From Lewinellaceae bacterium (lineage in GTDB: Bacteria > Bacteroidota > Bacteroidia > Chitinophagales > Saprospiraceae): 64,000 bases of DNA. The stretch is taken from positions 102,071 to 166,070 of the forward strand of contig JACJYO010000012.1 in NCBI GenBank assembly GCA_020636075.1. The letters run 5' to 3'. Below are positions 17,606-26,834 of the stretch, piece by piece (the stretch's first letter is position 1; every line of letters begins with the position of its first letter). The notes beneath the pieces were generated by a model that saw only the letters and a program-made list of their open reading frames with translations, had not been told where the DNA came from and ran no database searches. The position numbers and the translations under genes are program-made.

Positions 17606-17753
17606 CATACTGTGCAACCAGGTTAAAATTGGCTTATCGCCAACATTCTCAATAGTTTAGCCGCTTTTTTGCACGGCAATTTTACCCGCCCCTTCTTTCC
17701 ATTTTTTGCTTATAATCTGTCAACAAAATTATTTAACCAAATCTAACTTTTGT

Positions 17754-20700
17754 ATGAAGCGATTACTAACAACCTTATGGTTGGTGCTAGCTGTCGTGGG
17801 CTTCACTCTTGCCCAACGTACCGTAATGGGTACCGTAAAAGGCGATGATGGCGAACCACTAATTGGCGCAACTGTTCTTATCAAAGGAACCACCGGTGGT
17901 GCACGCACCGATGTCAACGGAAAATACTCAGTATCCGTTCCTGGCGGTTCCGACGTGCTGGTATTTTCCTATACCGGCTACGCTACGCAAGAAATCACGT
18001 TGGGCGCTTCCAATGTTGTAGATGTCGTATTAGCCGGCGGTCTTGAGTTGCAAGAAACTGTCGTTACGGCACTTGGCGTTTCCCGTTACAAGAACGAATT
18101 GCCCTATTCCGCTCAAAAAGTGCAGGGCGAAGACGTGGCCAACGTCCGAAACCAGAACGTGGTGAACTCCCTTTCTGGTAAGGTTGCCGGCCTTCAAATC
18201 TCCCGGAACAACAGTATTGGCGGTTCCACCAACGTTATTCTGCGTGGTACCAAATCACTGACCGGGAACAACCAGGCATTGTTTGTCGTAGACGGAATTC
18301 CTTTTTCCAACGACCTGACAAATGATGCCAACTCCCGCACGGGTCGCGGCGGTTATGACTATGGCAATGCTGCCGCAGACGTTAACCCCGACGACATCGA
18401 ATCCGTTACCGTACTGAAAGGCGCTGCTGCAACAGCCCTCTACGGCTCTCGGGCTTCGAATGGTGTTGTGATGATTACCACCAAACAAGGCTCCAAGAAA
18501 AAAGGCCTCGGTATCACGGCTAACCTGGGCATGAACTTCGGTACGATTGACAAATCGACCTTTCCGAAATATCAAGCCAAATATGGCGGTGGTTATGGCG
18601 CTTACTACGAAGACCCAACCGGATTCTTCCTGTCTCGCGACGTAAATGGCGACGGCCAGGATGATCTGGTAATGCCGACCAGCGAAGATGCTTCATGGGG
18701 CGGAAAATTTGATCCGAACCTGATGGTTTATCAGTGGGATGCATTTGACCCCACTTCGCCTTATTTCAACAAGGCAAGGCCTTGGGTGGCTGCCGCAAAT
18801 GGCCCGGAAACTTTCTTTGAAACCTCTATCGGTACCAGCAACAGCGTCATGATCGACGGTGGCACCGACAAAGGCTACTTCAAACTGGGCTATACGCGCA
18901 ATACCGACAAAGGTTATCTGCCGAACAGTAATGTGGACAAAAACATTATCAACTTCGGTGCTGCTTATGACATCACAGATAAACTCAATTTCTTCTCCTC
19001 CGTCAACTATACGGCTACAGACGGTAAAGGCCGCTACGGCACGGGTTACGAATCCCGTAACCAGATGACCAGTTTCCGCCAATGGTGGCAGGTAAATGTC
19101 GACGTTCAGGAGCAGCGTGAGGCCTATGAGCGTACGCTTCAAAACGTCACCTGGAACTGGGCCGACCCGACCGATCTGGTGCCGATTTACTGGGATAACG
19201 TGTACTGGACGCGTTTTGAAAACTATCAAACGGACAGCCGTAACCGCTACTTTGGTTATGCCGGCTTGAATTTCGAACTTGCTCCCTGGCTGAATATTAT
19301 GGGCCGCGTTTCGTTGGATCAGTATGACGAAATTCAGGAAGAACGCTTTGCAGTGGGTAGTATTGACCCATCGCAATATCAGCGTTACAACCGCAACTAC
19401 CGGGAGTTGAACTATGACCTGATGGCAACGATCCCGCAGCGGAACCTTACGGATGCCATCAAGTTTGACGCTTTGATCGGAACGAACATCCGGAAAACGG
19501 ATATTTCCTCCATCCGCGCTTCCACAAACGGCGGACTGGTTGTTCCGCGGCTTTATGCGTTGTCCAACACACTAAATACACTCAGCCCACCGACTGAAAC
19601 GTACACACGCTTGCAAGTGAACGGCATCTTCGGTAAAGTTGGTTTTGTTTACAATAACTGGGCAGTTCTTGATCTGACAATGCGCCGTGACCAAGCGTCC
19701 TCATTGCCGAAAGAGAACAACTCGTACTACTATCCTTCTGCATCCTTGGGCCTTATCCTCTCTGAGTTTATGAGCGATAATGGATTTATTTCCTTTGCCA
19801 AAGCCCGGGTGAACTACGCTGAAGTAGGTAATACGGCTCCACCACTCAGTATTGATGACGTTTACAACCTCGGCACGGCATTTGGCGATGCTACGGTTGC
19901 TTCGCTGGCAACGACCAAAAACAACTCAAACCTGAAACCGGAGCGTACCACCAGCCTGGAAGCCGGTCTTGAAATGCGTTTTGCCCGCGACCGCTTTGGT
20001 GTAGACGTAACCGTTTACAAACAAAATACGAAAGACCAGATCCTGCCTGCAACAGTTACCCGTGCAACAGGTTACAACTCGGTATATATCAATGCCGGTG
20101 ATGTGGAAAACAAAGGTGTGGAAGTTCAATTCTTCGCCCGCCCGGTGGTTACGCGCGACTTCAACTGGCGCATTGGTGTGAACTGGGGCCTCAACCGCAA
20201 CAAAGTACTTGACCTGGGTGGTATCGACAACCTCCAACTGGGTACTGCACAAGGTGGCTTTAGTGTAAACGCCGCGCTGGGTGAGCCTTACGGCACGATC
20301 CGCGGTACAAACTTTACTTACCTGAATGGTCAGAAAGTGGTGAACTCTGCCGGTTACTACCAGAACAGCACGACTACCAATGAAATCATTGGCAATGTTA
20401 ATCCAGACTGGATTGGCGGTATCACCAACAGCCTTACCTTCAAGAACATCACACTGGGCTTCCTGATTGATGTCAAAAAAGGCGGTGACGTATTCTCACT
20501 TGACCTGTACTACGGTCTGGCTACCGGCTTGTACGAAGAAACTGCCGGCCTGAATGACCTGGGCAATGAAGTACGCGCTTCGCTGGCTGACGGCGGCGGG
20601 CTTATCCTGCCGGGTGTAAAAGCCGACGGCACGCCAAACGACATCCGTTATGATGCAACCAACTTTGGTATCTACGGATACCGCCGGAATCCGGCTGCCG

Positions 20701-20960
20701 CTTTTGTGTATGATGCCGGTTTTGTAAAACTGAGAGAGGTTAACCTGACTTGGGATATTCCTTCCCGAATTTTGGGTGACGGTCGTATTTTCAAAGGAAT
20801 TGCTTTGGGTGTGTATGGTCGCAACCTGTGGATCATTCACAAAAACCTCCCACACGCTGATCCGGAAGAAGGTTATGGCGCCGGCAACTTCCAGGGCCAC
20901 CAAGGTGGTGCTTATCCGACTGCCAGAACTATTGGATTTAACCTTAACCTTAAATTCTAA
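17754..20960 (+). CDS. SusC/RagA family TonB-linked outer membrane receptor
   Basis: 1068 residues from the ATG at 17754. Upstream in-frame codons lack a signal peptide, whereas MKRLLTTLWLVLAVVGFTLA is a good one. The carboxypeptidase-D-like domain (GTVKGDDGEPLIGATVLIKG) and plug (VVNSLSGKVAGLQI, NVILRGTKSLTGNNQALFVVDG, NPDDIESVTVLKGAAATALYG) are followed by a barrel ending RTIGFNLNLKF. The first 80 residues are near-duplicates of the SusC at 12870 and the barrels differ, so the pair look like diverged paralogues for different ligands. Its susD partner starts 12 bp downstream. Confidence 0.95.
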   Translation: MKRLLTTLWLVLAVVGFTLAQRTVMGTVKGDDGEPLIGATVLIKGTTGGARTDVNGKYSVSVPGGSDVLVFSYTGYATQEITLGASNVVDVVLAGGLELQETVVTALGVSRYKNELPYSAQKVQGEDVANVRNQNVVNSLSGKVAGLQISRNNSIGGSTNVILRGTKSLTGNNQALFVVDGIPFSNDLTNDANSRTGRGGYDYGNAAADVNPDDIESVTVLKGAAATALYGSRASNGVVMITTKQGSKKKGLGITANLGMNFGTIDKSTFPKYQAKYGGGYGAYYEDPTGFFLSRDVNGDGQDDLVMPTSEDASWGGKFDPNLMVYQWDAFDPTSPYFNKARPWVAAANGPETFFETSIGTSNSVMIDGGTDKGYFKLGYTRNTDKGYLPNSNVDKNIINFGAAYDITDKLNFFSSVNYTATDGKGRYGTGYESRNQMTSFRQWWQVNVDVQEQREAYERTLQNVTWNWADPTDLVPIYWDNVYWTRFENYQTDSRNRYFGYAGLNFELAPWLNIMGRVSLDQYDEIQEERFAVGSIDPSQYQRYNRNYRELNYDLMATIPQRNLTDAIKFDALIGTNIRKTDISSIRASTNGGLVVPRLYALSNTLNTLSPPTETYTRLQVNGIFGKVGFVYNNWAVLDLTMRRDQASSLPKENNSYYYPSASLGLILSEFMSDNGFISFAKARVNYAEVGNTAPPLSIDDVYNLGTAFGDATVASLATTKNNSNLKPERTTSLEAGLEMRFARDRFGVDVTVYKQNTKDQILPATVTRATGYNSVYINAGDVENKGVEVQFFARPVVTRDFNWRIGVNWGLNRNKVLDLGGIDNLQLGTAQGGFSVNAALGEPYGTIRGTNFTYLNGQKVVNSAGYYQNSTTTNEIIGNVNPDWIGGITNSLTFKNITLGFLIDVKKGGDVFSLDLYYGLATGLYEETAGLNDLGNEVRASLADGGGLILPGVKADGTPNDIRYDATNFGIYGYRRNPAAAFVYDAGFVKLREVNLTWDIPSRILGDGRIFKGIALGVYGRNLWIIHKNLPHADPEEGYGAGNFQGHQGGAYPTARTIGFNLNLKF

Positions 20961-20972
20961 ATCAATTTTAGC

Positions 20973-22409
20973 ATGAAAAAGATATTATTCCTCCTCTTTC
21001 TTGTAGGGTTTACCTTCTCCTGCACTAAAGATTTTGAAAGCTTGAACACGGATCAGAAGAATCCGTCTAATGTTCCTCCGGGTACGTTGTTCTCCTTTGC
21101 ACAAAAATCAATGCAGGACCTGATGACGGAACCAAACGTAAACCGGAATATCTTCCGCTTTTTGTCCCAGTATTGGACCTCAACTACCTATGTGGATGAG
21201 CCGCAGTACGACATCTCAACCCGGAATATTCCGCAAAACGTTTGGCGCATCCTGTATCGCGACGTGCTGAATAACATGAAAGAATGCCAGCGACTCATTC
21301 CCGAACAGGGAGCGGGCGTGATTCCAGTTGTTCAGAAAAATCAAAATGCCTGCGCGGAAATCATGACGGTGTATACGTATTCGGTTTTGGTGCTCACGTT
21401 CGGCGATGTACCATATTCCGAGGCGCTAAGCTACCCGAATCTGTATCCAAAGTTCGACGATGCCAAAACGATTTATACTGATTTGGCTACTCGCCTGGAC
21501 AAGGCAATTTCTGATATTGATGTAAACAATGGCGGCTTTGGCAGCCAGGATTTGTTGTATGCTGGCGACATGGCCGGTTGGAAAACGTTTGCCAACTCGC
21601 TAAAACTCCGCCTGGGTATGATCCTTGCCGACGCGGATGCCGGTACGGCAAAGCGCATGGTGGAAGAAGCCGCTCCGGGAGCAATCAAAGCTAATGGTGA
21701 AAACGCTGTTTTCTACTATATGTCTTCTCCGCCGAACACCAACCCGATTTGGGTGGATCTGGTGCAAAGTGGCCGGAAAGACTTTGTGGCTGCCAACACT
21801 ATTGTTGATGCCATGAATGGCTTGAATGATCCCCGCGTGCCGCTCTACTTCACCGAAGATGCAAACGGTGGTTATACCGGTGGTATCTATGGCACCAGCA
21901 ACAACTACGCTACGTATTCCAAACCTGCTGAAATAATTACAGAACCTGATTTTGAAGCGCTCCTGATCGACTATGCCGAAGTGGAATTCCTGCTGGCTGA
22001 AGCTGTTGAGCGCAACATGAACGTAGGCGGCACCGCTGCCGAGCACTATGAAAAAGCCATTCGGGCTTCCATTCAATACTGGGGTGGCAGTACCGCTGAT
22101 GCCGATACCTACCTGGGTCAGGCTTCTGTTGCTTATGCCACTGCAACCGGCGACTGGAAGCAAAAAATCGGTACGCAAAAATGGATCGCCCTGTACAACC
22201 GCGGTTTTGATGGCTGGGTTGAATGGCGCCGTTTCGACTACCCGATTCTGAATGTTCCTCCGGACCCGTCGATCACCTATGCTGATATTCCGCGTCGTTA
22301 TACCTATCCGGTTGACGAGCAAAACCTGAATACAGACAACTACAATGCGGCTTCCACAGCTATTGGTGGTGATAATGTGAAAACAAAATTGTTCTGGGAT
22401 AAATTCTAA
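20973..22409 (+). CDS. SusD/RagB family (SusD-like_2) outer membrane lipoprotein
   Basis: 478 residues. The lipoprotein signal is MKKILFLLFLVGFTFSC (lipobox FTFSC). Typical SusD-like_2 phrases: DFESLNTDQKNPSNVPPGTL, TFGDVPYSEAL, GDMAGWKTFANSLKLRLGMI, PAEIITEPDFEALLIDYAEVEFLLAEA, and W-K-Q-K-I-G-T-Q-K-W-I-A-L-Y-N-R-G in the last third, ending in DIPRRYTYPVDEQNLN. It forms the lid of the preceding SusC. The terminator at 22434 closes the operon. Confidence 0.93.
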   Translation: MKKILFLLFLVGFTFSCTKDFESLNTDQKNPSNVPPGTLFSFAQKSMQDLMTEPNVNRNIFRFLSQYWTSTTYVDEPQYDISTRNIPQNVWRILYRDVLNNMKECQRLIPEQGAGVIPVVQKNQNACAEIMTVYTYSVLVLTFGDVPYSEALSYPNLYPKFDDAKTIYTDLATRLDKAISDIDVNNGGFGSQDLLYAGDMAGWKTFANSLKLRLGMILADADAGTAKRMVEEAAPGAIKANGENAVFYYMSSPPNTNPIWVDLVQSGRKDFVAANTIVDAMNGLNDPRVPLYFTEDANGGYTGGIYGTSNNYATYSKPAEIITEPDFEALLIDYAEVEFLLAEAVERNMNVGGTAAEHYEKAIRASIQYWGGSTADADTYLGQASVAYATATGDWKQKIGTQKWIALYNRGFDGWVEWRRFDYPILNVPPDPSITYADIPRRYTYPVDEQNLNTDNYNAASTAIGGDNVKTKLFWDKF

Positions 22410-22433
22410 GAACAGTTTAAGAATTCTCTATTG

Positions 22434-22470
22434 GGGCTGTTTGAGTTTTCTCAAACAGCCCTTCTTTTTT
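22434..22470 (+). terminator. rho-independent terminator
   Basis: Perfect 12-bp arms GGGCTGTTTGAG / CTCAAACAGCCC with a TTTT loop, followed by TTCTTTTTT. Ends the second susCD operon. Confidence 0.93.
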
Positions 22471-22626
22471 CCAACAGACAGGTGCAGTCATCTGACGCAA
22501 CAATCCCCATTATTCAGCAGTTTTATGCGCACATAGAATCAATTACTCCTGTAAACCCGCCATTTTTCCCGAAATTTGCATCTATACAAAGGAAGGTTTC
22601 TTATTTCATCATTTTGTCTACTTGAT

Positions 22627-22854
22627 ATGTCCACCAACGAACGCCTCCGTAGCCGCTCTTCTATCCGGACTCCCATGCTAATTTTCGGCACTGCCATGAC
22701 GCTGTTTTATCTTGGGCTGGGTACGTACCTGTTTATCGATAAATCTTTCTTGCCTGGCATTCCCGCCGATTTTCGTAGTGTTTTTGCAGGCCTGCTGTTG
22801 ATTTACGGAGTCTACCGAGGCTACCGTCTTTATGCCGATCAGATTCAAGCATAA
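22627..22854 (+). CDS. small two-helix membrane protein
   Basis: 75 residues from the ATG at 22627. Two hydrophobic segments at about 15-35 (MLIFGTAMTLFYLGLGTYLF) and 48-62 (VFAGLLLIYGVYR), with charged ends. In Bacteroidota a protein of this kind commonly sits between ExbD/TonB genes and a PstS-like plus TPR gene pair. The PstS-like and TPR genes are present here downstream, but the exbB/exbD/tonB part is missing and a susCD operon precedes it. The function of the family is not known to me. Confidence 0.7.
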   Translation: MSTNERLRSRSSIRTPMLIFGTAMTLFYLGLGTYLFIDKSFLPGIPADFRSVFAGLLLIYGVYRGYRLYADQIQA

Positions 22855-22864
22855 CCTGAACCAT

Positions 22865-23806
22865 ATGTATCGCAATAGTTTATTTTTTGTACGCATTTTA
22901 TTGTTTGCAGCCCTGTTCTCCTGCCAGGAGCGGGATAACTCCGGCAAGGTGGTAGATACACCCACTACGGGCTCTATCCGGATCATGGTAGACGAATGTT
23001 ACAAACCCATCATCACCAGCGCCATTGATGTATTCGACTCCATTTACTCCCGAGCGACCATTGAGGCGCTTTATACCTCGGAAGGAGAGGCATTTGCTGC
23101 CTTATTCCGGGATTCTGTGCAAGTGATCCTCGCCGCCCGGCAACCTACCGAGGCTGAAGTTGAAAAACATTTCAAGCCACGTGGCTTTCGGCCTACCACA
23201 ACACCCATTGCCTATGATGCCGTGGCGTTCATTGTAAATCCGGAGAATAAAGACACTGTTTTTACAATTGACCAATTGCGCAATATCCTGACTGGAAAAA
23301 CAGCCAAATGGCATGATTTCAACCCCAATTCAACACTCGGTGAAATTTTACTGGTGTTTGACAACCCGCTCTCCGGAACAGTCCGCTATGCAAAAGATAC
23401 CATAGCCGAAGGCGCTCCACTCCCGGCCAATGCCTCTGCGCTAAAGTCCAATCAGGAAGTGATCGACTACGTAGCCAGGAATAAAAATGCGATTGGGATA
23501 ATTGGCGCCAACTGGATATCCGATACCGACGACAAAGGCGTGCAAGCTTTTCGCCGCGAAATCAGAATTGCCGATATCGCGGCAACCACCGGCGCTGAAG
23601 GGTTCGGGCCTTACCAAGCTTACCTTGCCACCGGACAGTATCCCTTCAGGCGTACGATTTATGTCATCAATGCGCAGGCTCGTAAAGGTCTGGGGCTTGG
23701 GCTCGCATCGTTTTTGGCATCCGACCCCGGGCAACGCATGATGCTGAAAGACGGGCTGCTCCCAGCACAGGCCCCCACCCGACTTATTCAGGTAACGCGG
23801 AAATAA
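22865..23806 (+). CDS. PstS-like phosphate-binding-protein-family lipoprotein
   Basis: 313 residues from the ATG at 22865, 10 bp after the small membrane protein. The lipoprotein signal ends ALFSC. It has the two-lobe periplasmic binding fold of PBP-like/PstS proteins: GSIRIMVDECYKPIITSAI, TPIAYDAVAFIVNPEN with FTIDQLRNILTGKTAKW, and NPLSGTVRYAKD replacing the usual SGT phosphate loop, then a C-terminal GLASFLASDPGQRMMLKDGLLPA. No pstCAB transporter genes are nearby. In Bacteroidota such orphan PstS-like proteins accompany TonB/ExbBD and TPR genes, so an accessory role in energised outer membrane transport is a fair guess. Confidence 0.8.
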   Translation: MYRNSLFFVRILLFAALFSCQERDNSGKVVDTPTTGSIRIMVDECYKPIITSAIDVFDSIYSRATIEALYTSEGEAFAALFRDSVQVILAARQPTEAEVEKHFKPRGFRPTTTPIAYDAVAFIVNPENKDTVFTIDQLRNILTGKTAKWHDFNPNSTLGEILLVFDNPLSGTVRYAKDTIAEGAPLPANASALKSNQEVIDYVARNKNAIGIIGANWISDTDDKGVQAFRREIRIADIAATTGAEGFGPYQAYLATGQYPFRRTIYVINAQARKGLGLGLASFLASDPGQRMMLKDGLLPAQAPTRLIQVTRK

Positions 23807-23876
23807 TTTGTGCCTTTTGAGTAATTAATCTGAAACTCCTCATTGGATTTGCACCGGCTAAGTGGTAAACAACCCG

Positions 23877-23884
23877 TATTTTTG
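23877..23884 (+). promoter_or_regulatory. -7 element TATTTTTG before the TPR gene
   Basis: An exact TAnnTTTG match with a TTTG 25 nt upstream (23848-23851). It would leave a leader of about 200 nt before 24092. The rest of 23807-24091 shows no other feature. Confidence 0.35.
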
Positions 23885-24091
23885 CGCTCTTTATGACGGC
23901 CTTTTGACGATTTACCAGGCATCTATTACCGAGTAGATTCGTTAATTAAACATTAAACCCTTTTGAGAATCATACATTTCATAGAATAGACTGTTGCTTT
24001 TTATGACCATTACCGTCAAAAAAAATAAACAATCGATTCGATAGCCAATTTTCTCTGCACTACAGTTATTAACAAAAAACACTTCCAAGCA

Positions 24092-25786
24092 ATGACAAAT
24101 CTCCTGAAAAAAACTTTCACCCTGCTGGTGGCTACCATCCTCGGCACAAGTGCGGGCCTGATCGCCCAAACCCATGATGATGGTTTGGCTGCCATGCAAT
24201 TGAAGGAATGGGATAAAGCGATAGAAGTCTATACTGCTTTAACAAAAGCCGACCCTACCGACCAGCCTGCCTGGCTTACTCTTGGCAGCGCATATCTGGC
24301 AAATGGCAATAAAGAAAAAGCGCAAGCCACATTTGAAAAGGCGTTCGAGGCCAAAGCTGAAGGCGGCTACGCGATGGTCGCTACAGGCCGAATCCTGCTT
24401 TTACAAAATAAATACGCCGATGCCGATGAGGTTTTTCAGCGGACCAAGCGAAAGTTTGGCAAAAAAGATATTGATATTAAACGCCTCATCGGCGAATCCT
24501 TCCTGTACAATGTTCCGGGAGAAAAGCCAAACTTCACCAGGGCTGAAGAGGAACTCAAGGAAGCCATGGATATCTCTTCCAAGGACTTCCGCACCCTCAT
24601 GACCCTGGCATACTGCTACAAGGAAATGCCTAACGGCGGTCTTGCAGCGCAGCACTATGAATATGCTGTGCACCAGGAGCCCAAAAACTCGCTGGCAATG
24701 TTTATGCTGGCAAAGGTGTACCGGGCAGCAAAAATCTATGACAAGTTCCTCGATTATGTGGACCGGACAATTGCTCTCAAACCAAACTACACCGAAGCCT
24801 TGCGCGCCAAAGCCGAATTCCTGTACTTCGACCGGAAATGGGAAAAAGCCACGGAAGCCGCTAAGGCATTGGTCAATAGTGGCCCTGGCGTAACCATCGA
24901 AGATGAAATGTTGCTGGCCAACCTGCTGTACATCACAAAAGATTGCAAAGGTTGTAGCGCTCTGGTGGATAAAATATTGAAAAAAGACGGCTCCAAGAAT
25001 TACCTGCGCCGCTTGCAGGCCTATTGCAACTACGACAACGGTCAATACAAGGAAGGCCTGAAAATTCTGGAAGACTTCTTTAAACAAGTCACCCCGGATA
25101 AAGTGTTGCCCTCTGACTATGAATATTTGGGTCGTCTACAAATCAATACCGGCGGCGATACCGCTGCTGCAATTGCCAATTTCCGTAAAGTCATTGACCT
25201 GGATTCTTCCAAATGGACGCTCCACGAAGAAATCGCCAAACTGTACTACGGCGCAAAAGACTATTGCAACGCTGCCAACGCGTTCCAGTCCTATATTGAT
25301 TCCTTGTCCGACAAACAGGCGATGGTTAACTCCTACTATTCCATGGGCCTGAGCCATTATTTCTGCACTGCCGATGATTCGCTCCACTATATCAAAGCAG
25401 AAAAAGCCTTTGAAAAGCTCACTGAATTTTTACCCGAAGCCAGCGTAGGTTGGCTGTGGCTGGCAAAATCGGCTAAAAACAGAGACCCTGACGTTGTGGC
25501 CAATCCTGAATTAATTGATCAATTTGGAGCGGCCAAGGATGCCTATGAAAAATATGCAGCCATCGCATCCGAAGATTCGGAAAAGAACAAACGCGACCTG
25601 ATTGATGCTTACGGCTATTTGTCTTACTATCACTTCTCCCGAAAGGAGGATGAAAAAGCCCTCGAAAATATTGATAAACTGCTCGCACTCGACCCGGAAA
25701 ACGAATCCGGATTGGGCATGAAGGAAGCAATTAAAGCCGAAGTCCCTACCGCGCCGGTAAATGGCGGTGGAAAAGGGAAAAAATAG
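24092..25786 (+). CDS. periplasmic tetratricopeptide-repeat protein
   Basis: 564 residues. A signal peptide (cleaved after GLIAQ) is followed by about ten TPR-like helical pairs, for example DKAIEVYTALTKADPTDQPA (35-55), ALENIDKLLALDPENESGL near the end, and clear W-L-G-A-Y-A-F-P periodicity between. The C-terminus is a short glycine/lysine tail. It is a scaffold without enzymatic motifs. It follows the small membrane and PstS-like genes in the order known from Bacteroidota TonB-associated clusters, although the 285-bp gap and a possible own promoter leave operon membership open. Confidence 0.85.
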   Translation: MTNLLKKTFTLLVATILGTSAGLIAQTHDDGLAAMQLKEWDKAIEVYTALTKADPTDQPAWLTLGSAYLANGNKEKAQATFEKAFEAKAEGGYAMVATGRILLLQNKYADADEVFQRTKRKFGKKDIDIKRLIGESFLYNVPGEKPNFTRAEEELKEAMDISSKDFRTLMTLAYCYKEMPNGGLAAQHYEYAVHQEPKNSLAMFMLAKVYRAAKIYDKFLDYVDRTIALKPNYTEALRAKAEFLYFDRKWEKATEAAKALVNSGPGVTIEDEMLLANLLYITKDCKGCSALVDKILKKDGSKNYLRRLQAYCNYDNGQYKEGLKILEDFFKQVTPDKVLPSDYEYLGRLQINTGGDTAAAIANFRKVIDLDSSKWTLHEEIAKLYYGAKDYCNAANAFQSYIDSLSDKQAMVNSYYSMGLSHYFCTADDSLHYIKAEKAFEKLTEFLPEASVGWLWLAKSAKNRDPDVVANPELIDQFGAAKDAYEKYAAIASEDSEKNKRDLIDAYGYLSYYHFSRKEDEKALENIDKLLALDPENESGLGMKEAIKAEVPTAPVNGGGKGKK

Positions 25787-25799
25787 CATATCCTAACTA

Positions 25800-25854
25800 G
25801 TAAAAAAGACAGCGCGCCTCTCTGAAGTTCGGAGAGGCGCGCTGTCTTTTTTAC
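25800..25854. terminator. bidirectional rho-independent terminator
   Basis: Perfect 23-bp arms (the outer part is a run of A pairing with a run of T; the inner part GACAGCGCGCCTCTC) with a 9-nt loop. The A run on one side and T run on the other let it end both the TPR gene (plus) and the gene remnant at 25871 (minus). Confidence 0.95.
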
Positions 25855-25870
25855 AGTAAATCCGTTTTCT

Positions 25871-26155
25871 TTAAAACAAATCATGCCCCGGCCAATCCGA
25901 AATCGCATTGCGAATATCCCACATCAGTTTATCCAGTTTGCCGGCAAACTGATCGCCCAAAGGGCGCGTATTGATGAGAATTGCCCAGCAGTAGCCGTCG
26001 TTGGTGCGCACCATTTCGGCAATAGTGCCTGGCAAAGCGCCATTGTGCCTATAGTTGGGCGTTTTGTTAATTGACCATCCTTTGGCATAACCCGAGTTTT
26101 GCGCTGTCGGCTTGATCATTTCATCAATCGAACCGGTACTATGAATGTCAACTGT
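25871..26155 (-). pseudogene. serine hydrolase (class C beta-lactamase family) C-terminal remnant
   Basis: About 95 residues in the same frame as, and directly after, the TGA of the neighbouring oxidoreductase: STGSIDEMIKPTAQNSGYAKGW, then YRHNGALPGTIAEMVRTNDGYCW with ILINTRP and a final WP. This is the end of penicillin-binding/class C serine hydrolases (the HNGALPG stretch is where their H/K-x-G motif sits). The SxxK and YxN parts are absent, so the gene has lost its 5' two thirds. There is no start signal beyond a mid-helix ATG at 26119. Confidence 0.75.
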
Positions 26156-26791
26156 TCAATACTGCCGCAATTGATCCGACTCAATAACGTGCGTCCCTTC
26201 CAGGTCTTGATTTGCCAGCGCGAGGAGTGCCCTGGCTACTTGCTGGTCCGCAATACCGCGGTATTTTTTGGGGATTAGAAATGCAAAGGCCTGCGCCAGC
26301 ACAATCCCGATTTTCTCACCCAGTCGGAACTCCGGACGTTTGCCCAGTAAAATCGAAGGGCGCGCTGAAACGAACACCGGGAACTCCAGTGCCGCAAGTT
26401 TTTCCTCCAGTTCACCTTTTGTACGCAGGTAAAAATTGGCCGATTGAGCGTCAGCGCCCAGAGAAGAAACAAGCAGATACTTCCCCACCCCGTTTTCCCG
26501 GGCTATTTTGCCAATTTCATACGGGTACGTGCAATCAATCCGGTATTGCGCCTCCTTGGAGCCGGCTTTGCGAAGGGTGGTCCCAAGGGCACAAAACAAC
26601 TCATCCCCCCGGATTTGGGCCGGGTCCGGGTGATCAAAGTTGATGATTACCTGCTTCAGTTTTGGATGTTCCACATCAAACGGGCGACGGGTAAGCGCAA
26701 GTACCGTTTCATAACGCGCATCGGCGAGAAGTTGCCGAAGGATCTGGCTACCGACGAGTCCGGTAGCACCGAGCAGAAGGGCAGTTTTCAT
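26156..26791 (-). CDS. NAD(P)-binding oxidoreductase (NmrA/HTATIP2-like atypical SDR)
   Basis: 211 residues from the ATG at 26791. The Rossmann start is MKTALLLGATGLVGSQILRQL (G-A-T-G-x-V-G motif); then ALTRRPF, FCALGTTLRKAGSKEAQYRID, YLLVSSLGADAQSANFYLRTKGELE with the Y-x-x-x-K-type region, and ARPSILLGKRPEFR. These are the landmarks of the small HTATIP2/YwnB-type NAD(P)H-binding proteins. Substrate unknown. It is followed in frame by the serine hydrolase remnant, and its start lies 44 bp from the stop of the Uma2 gene, suggesting co-transcription. Confidence 0.88.
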   Translation of the reverse strand: MKTALLLGATGLVGSQILRQLLADARYETVLALTRRPFDVEHPKLKQVIINFDHPDPAQIRGDELFCALGTTLRKAGSKEAQYRIDCTYPYEIGKIARENGVGKYLLVSSLGADAQSANFYLRTKGELEEKLAALEFPVFVSARPSILLGKRPEFRLGEKIGIVLAQAFAFLIPKKYRGIADQQVARALLALANQDLEGTHVIESDQLRQY

Positions 26792-26834
26792 AAAATGCAG
26801 CTTAGGCAAACGTTGCCGAATATTGGTTAGCAGG

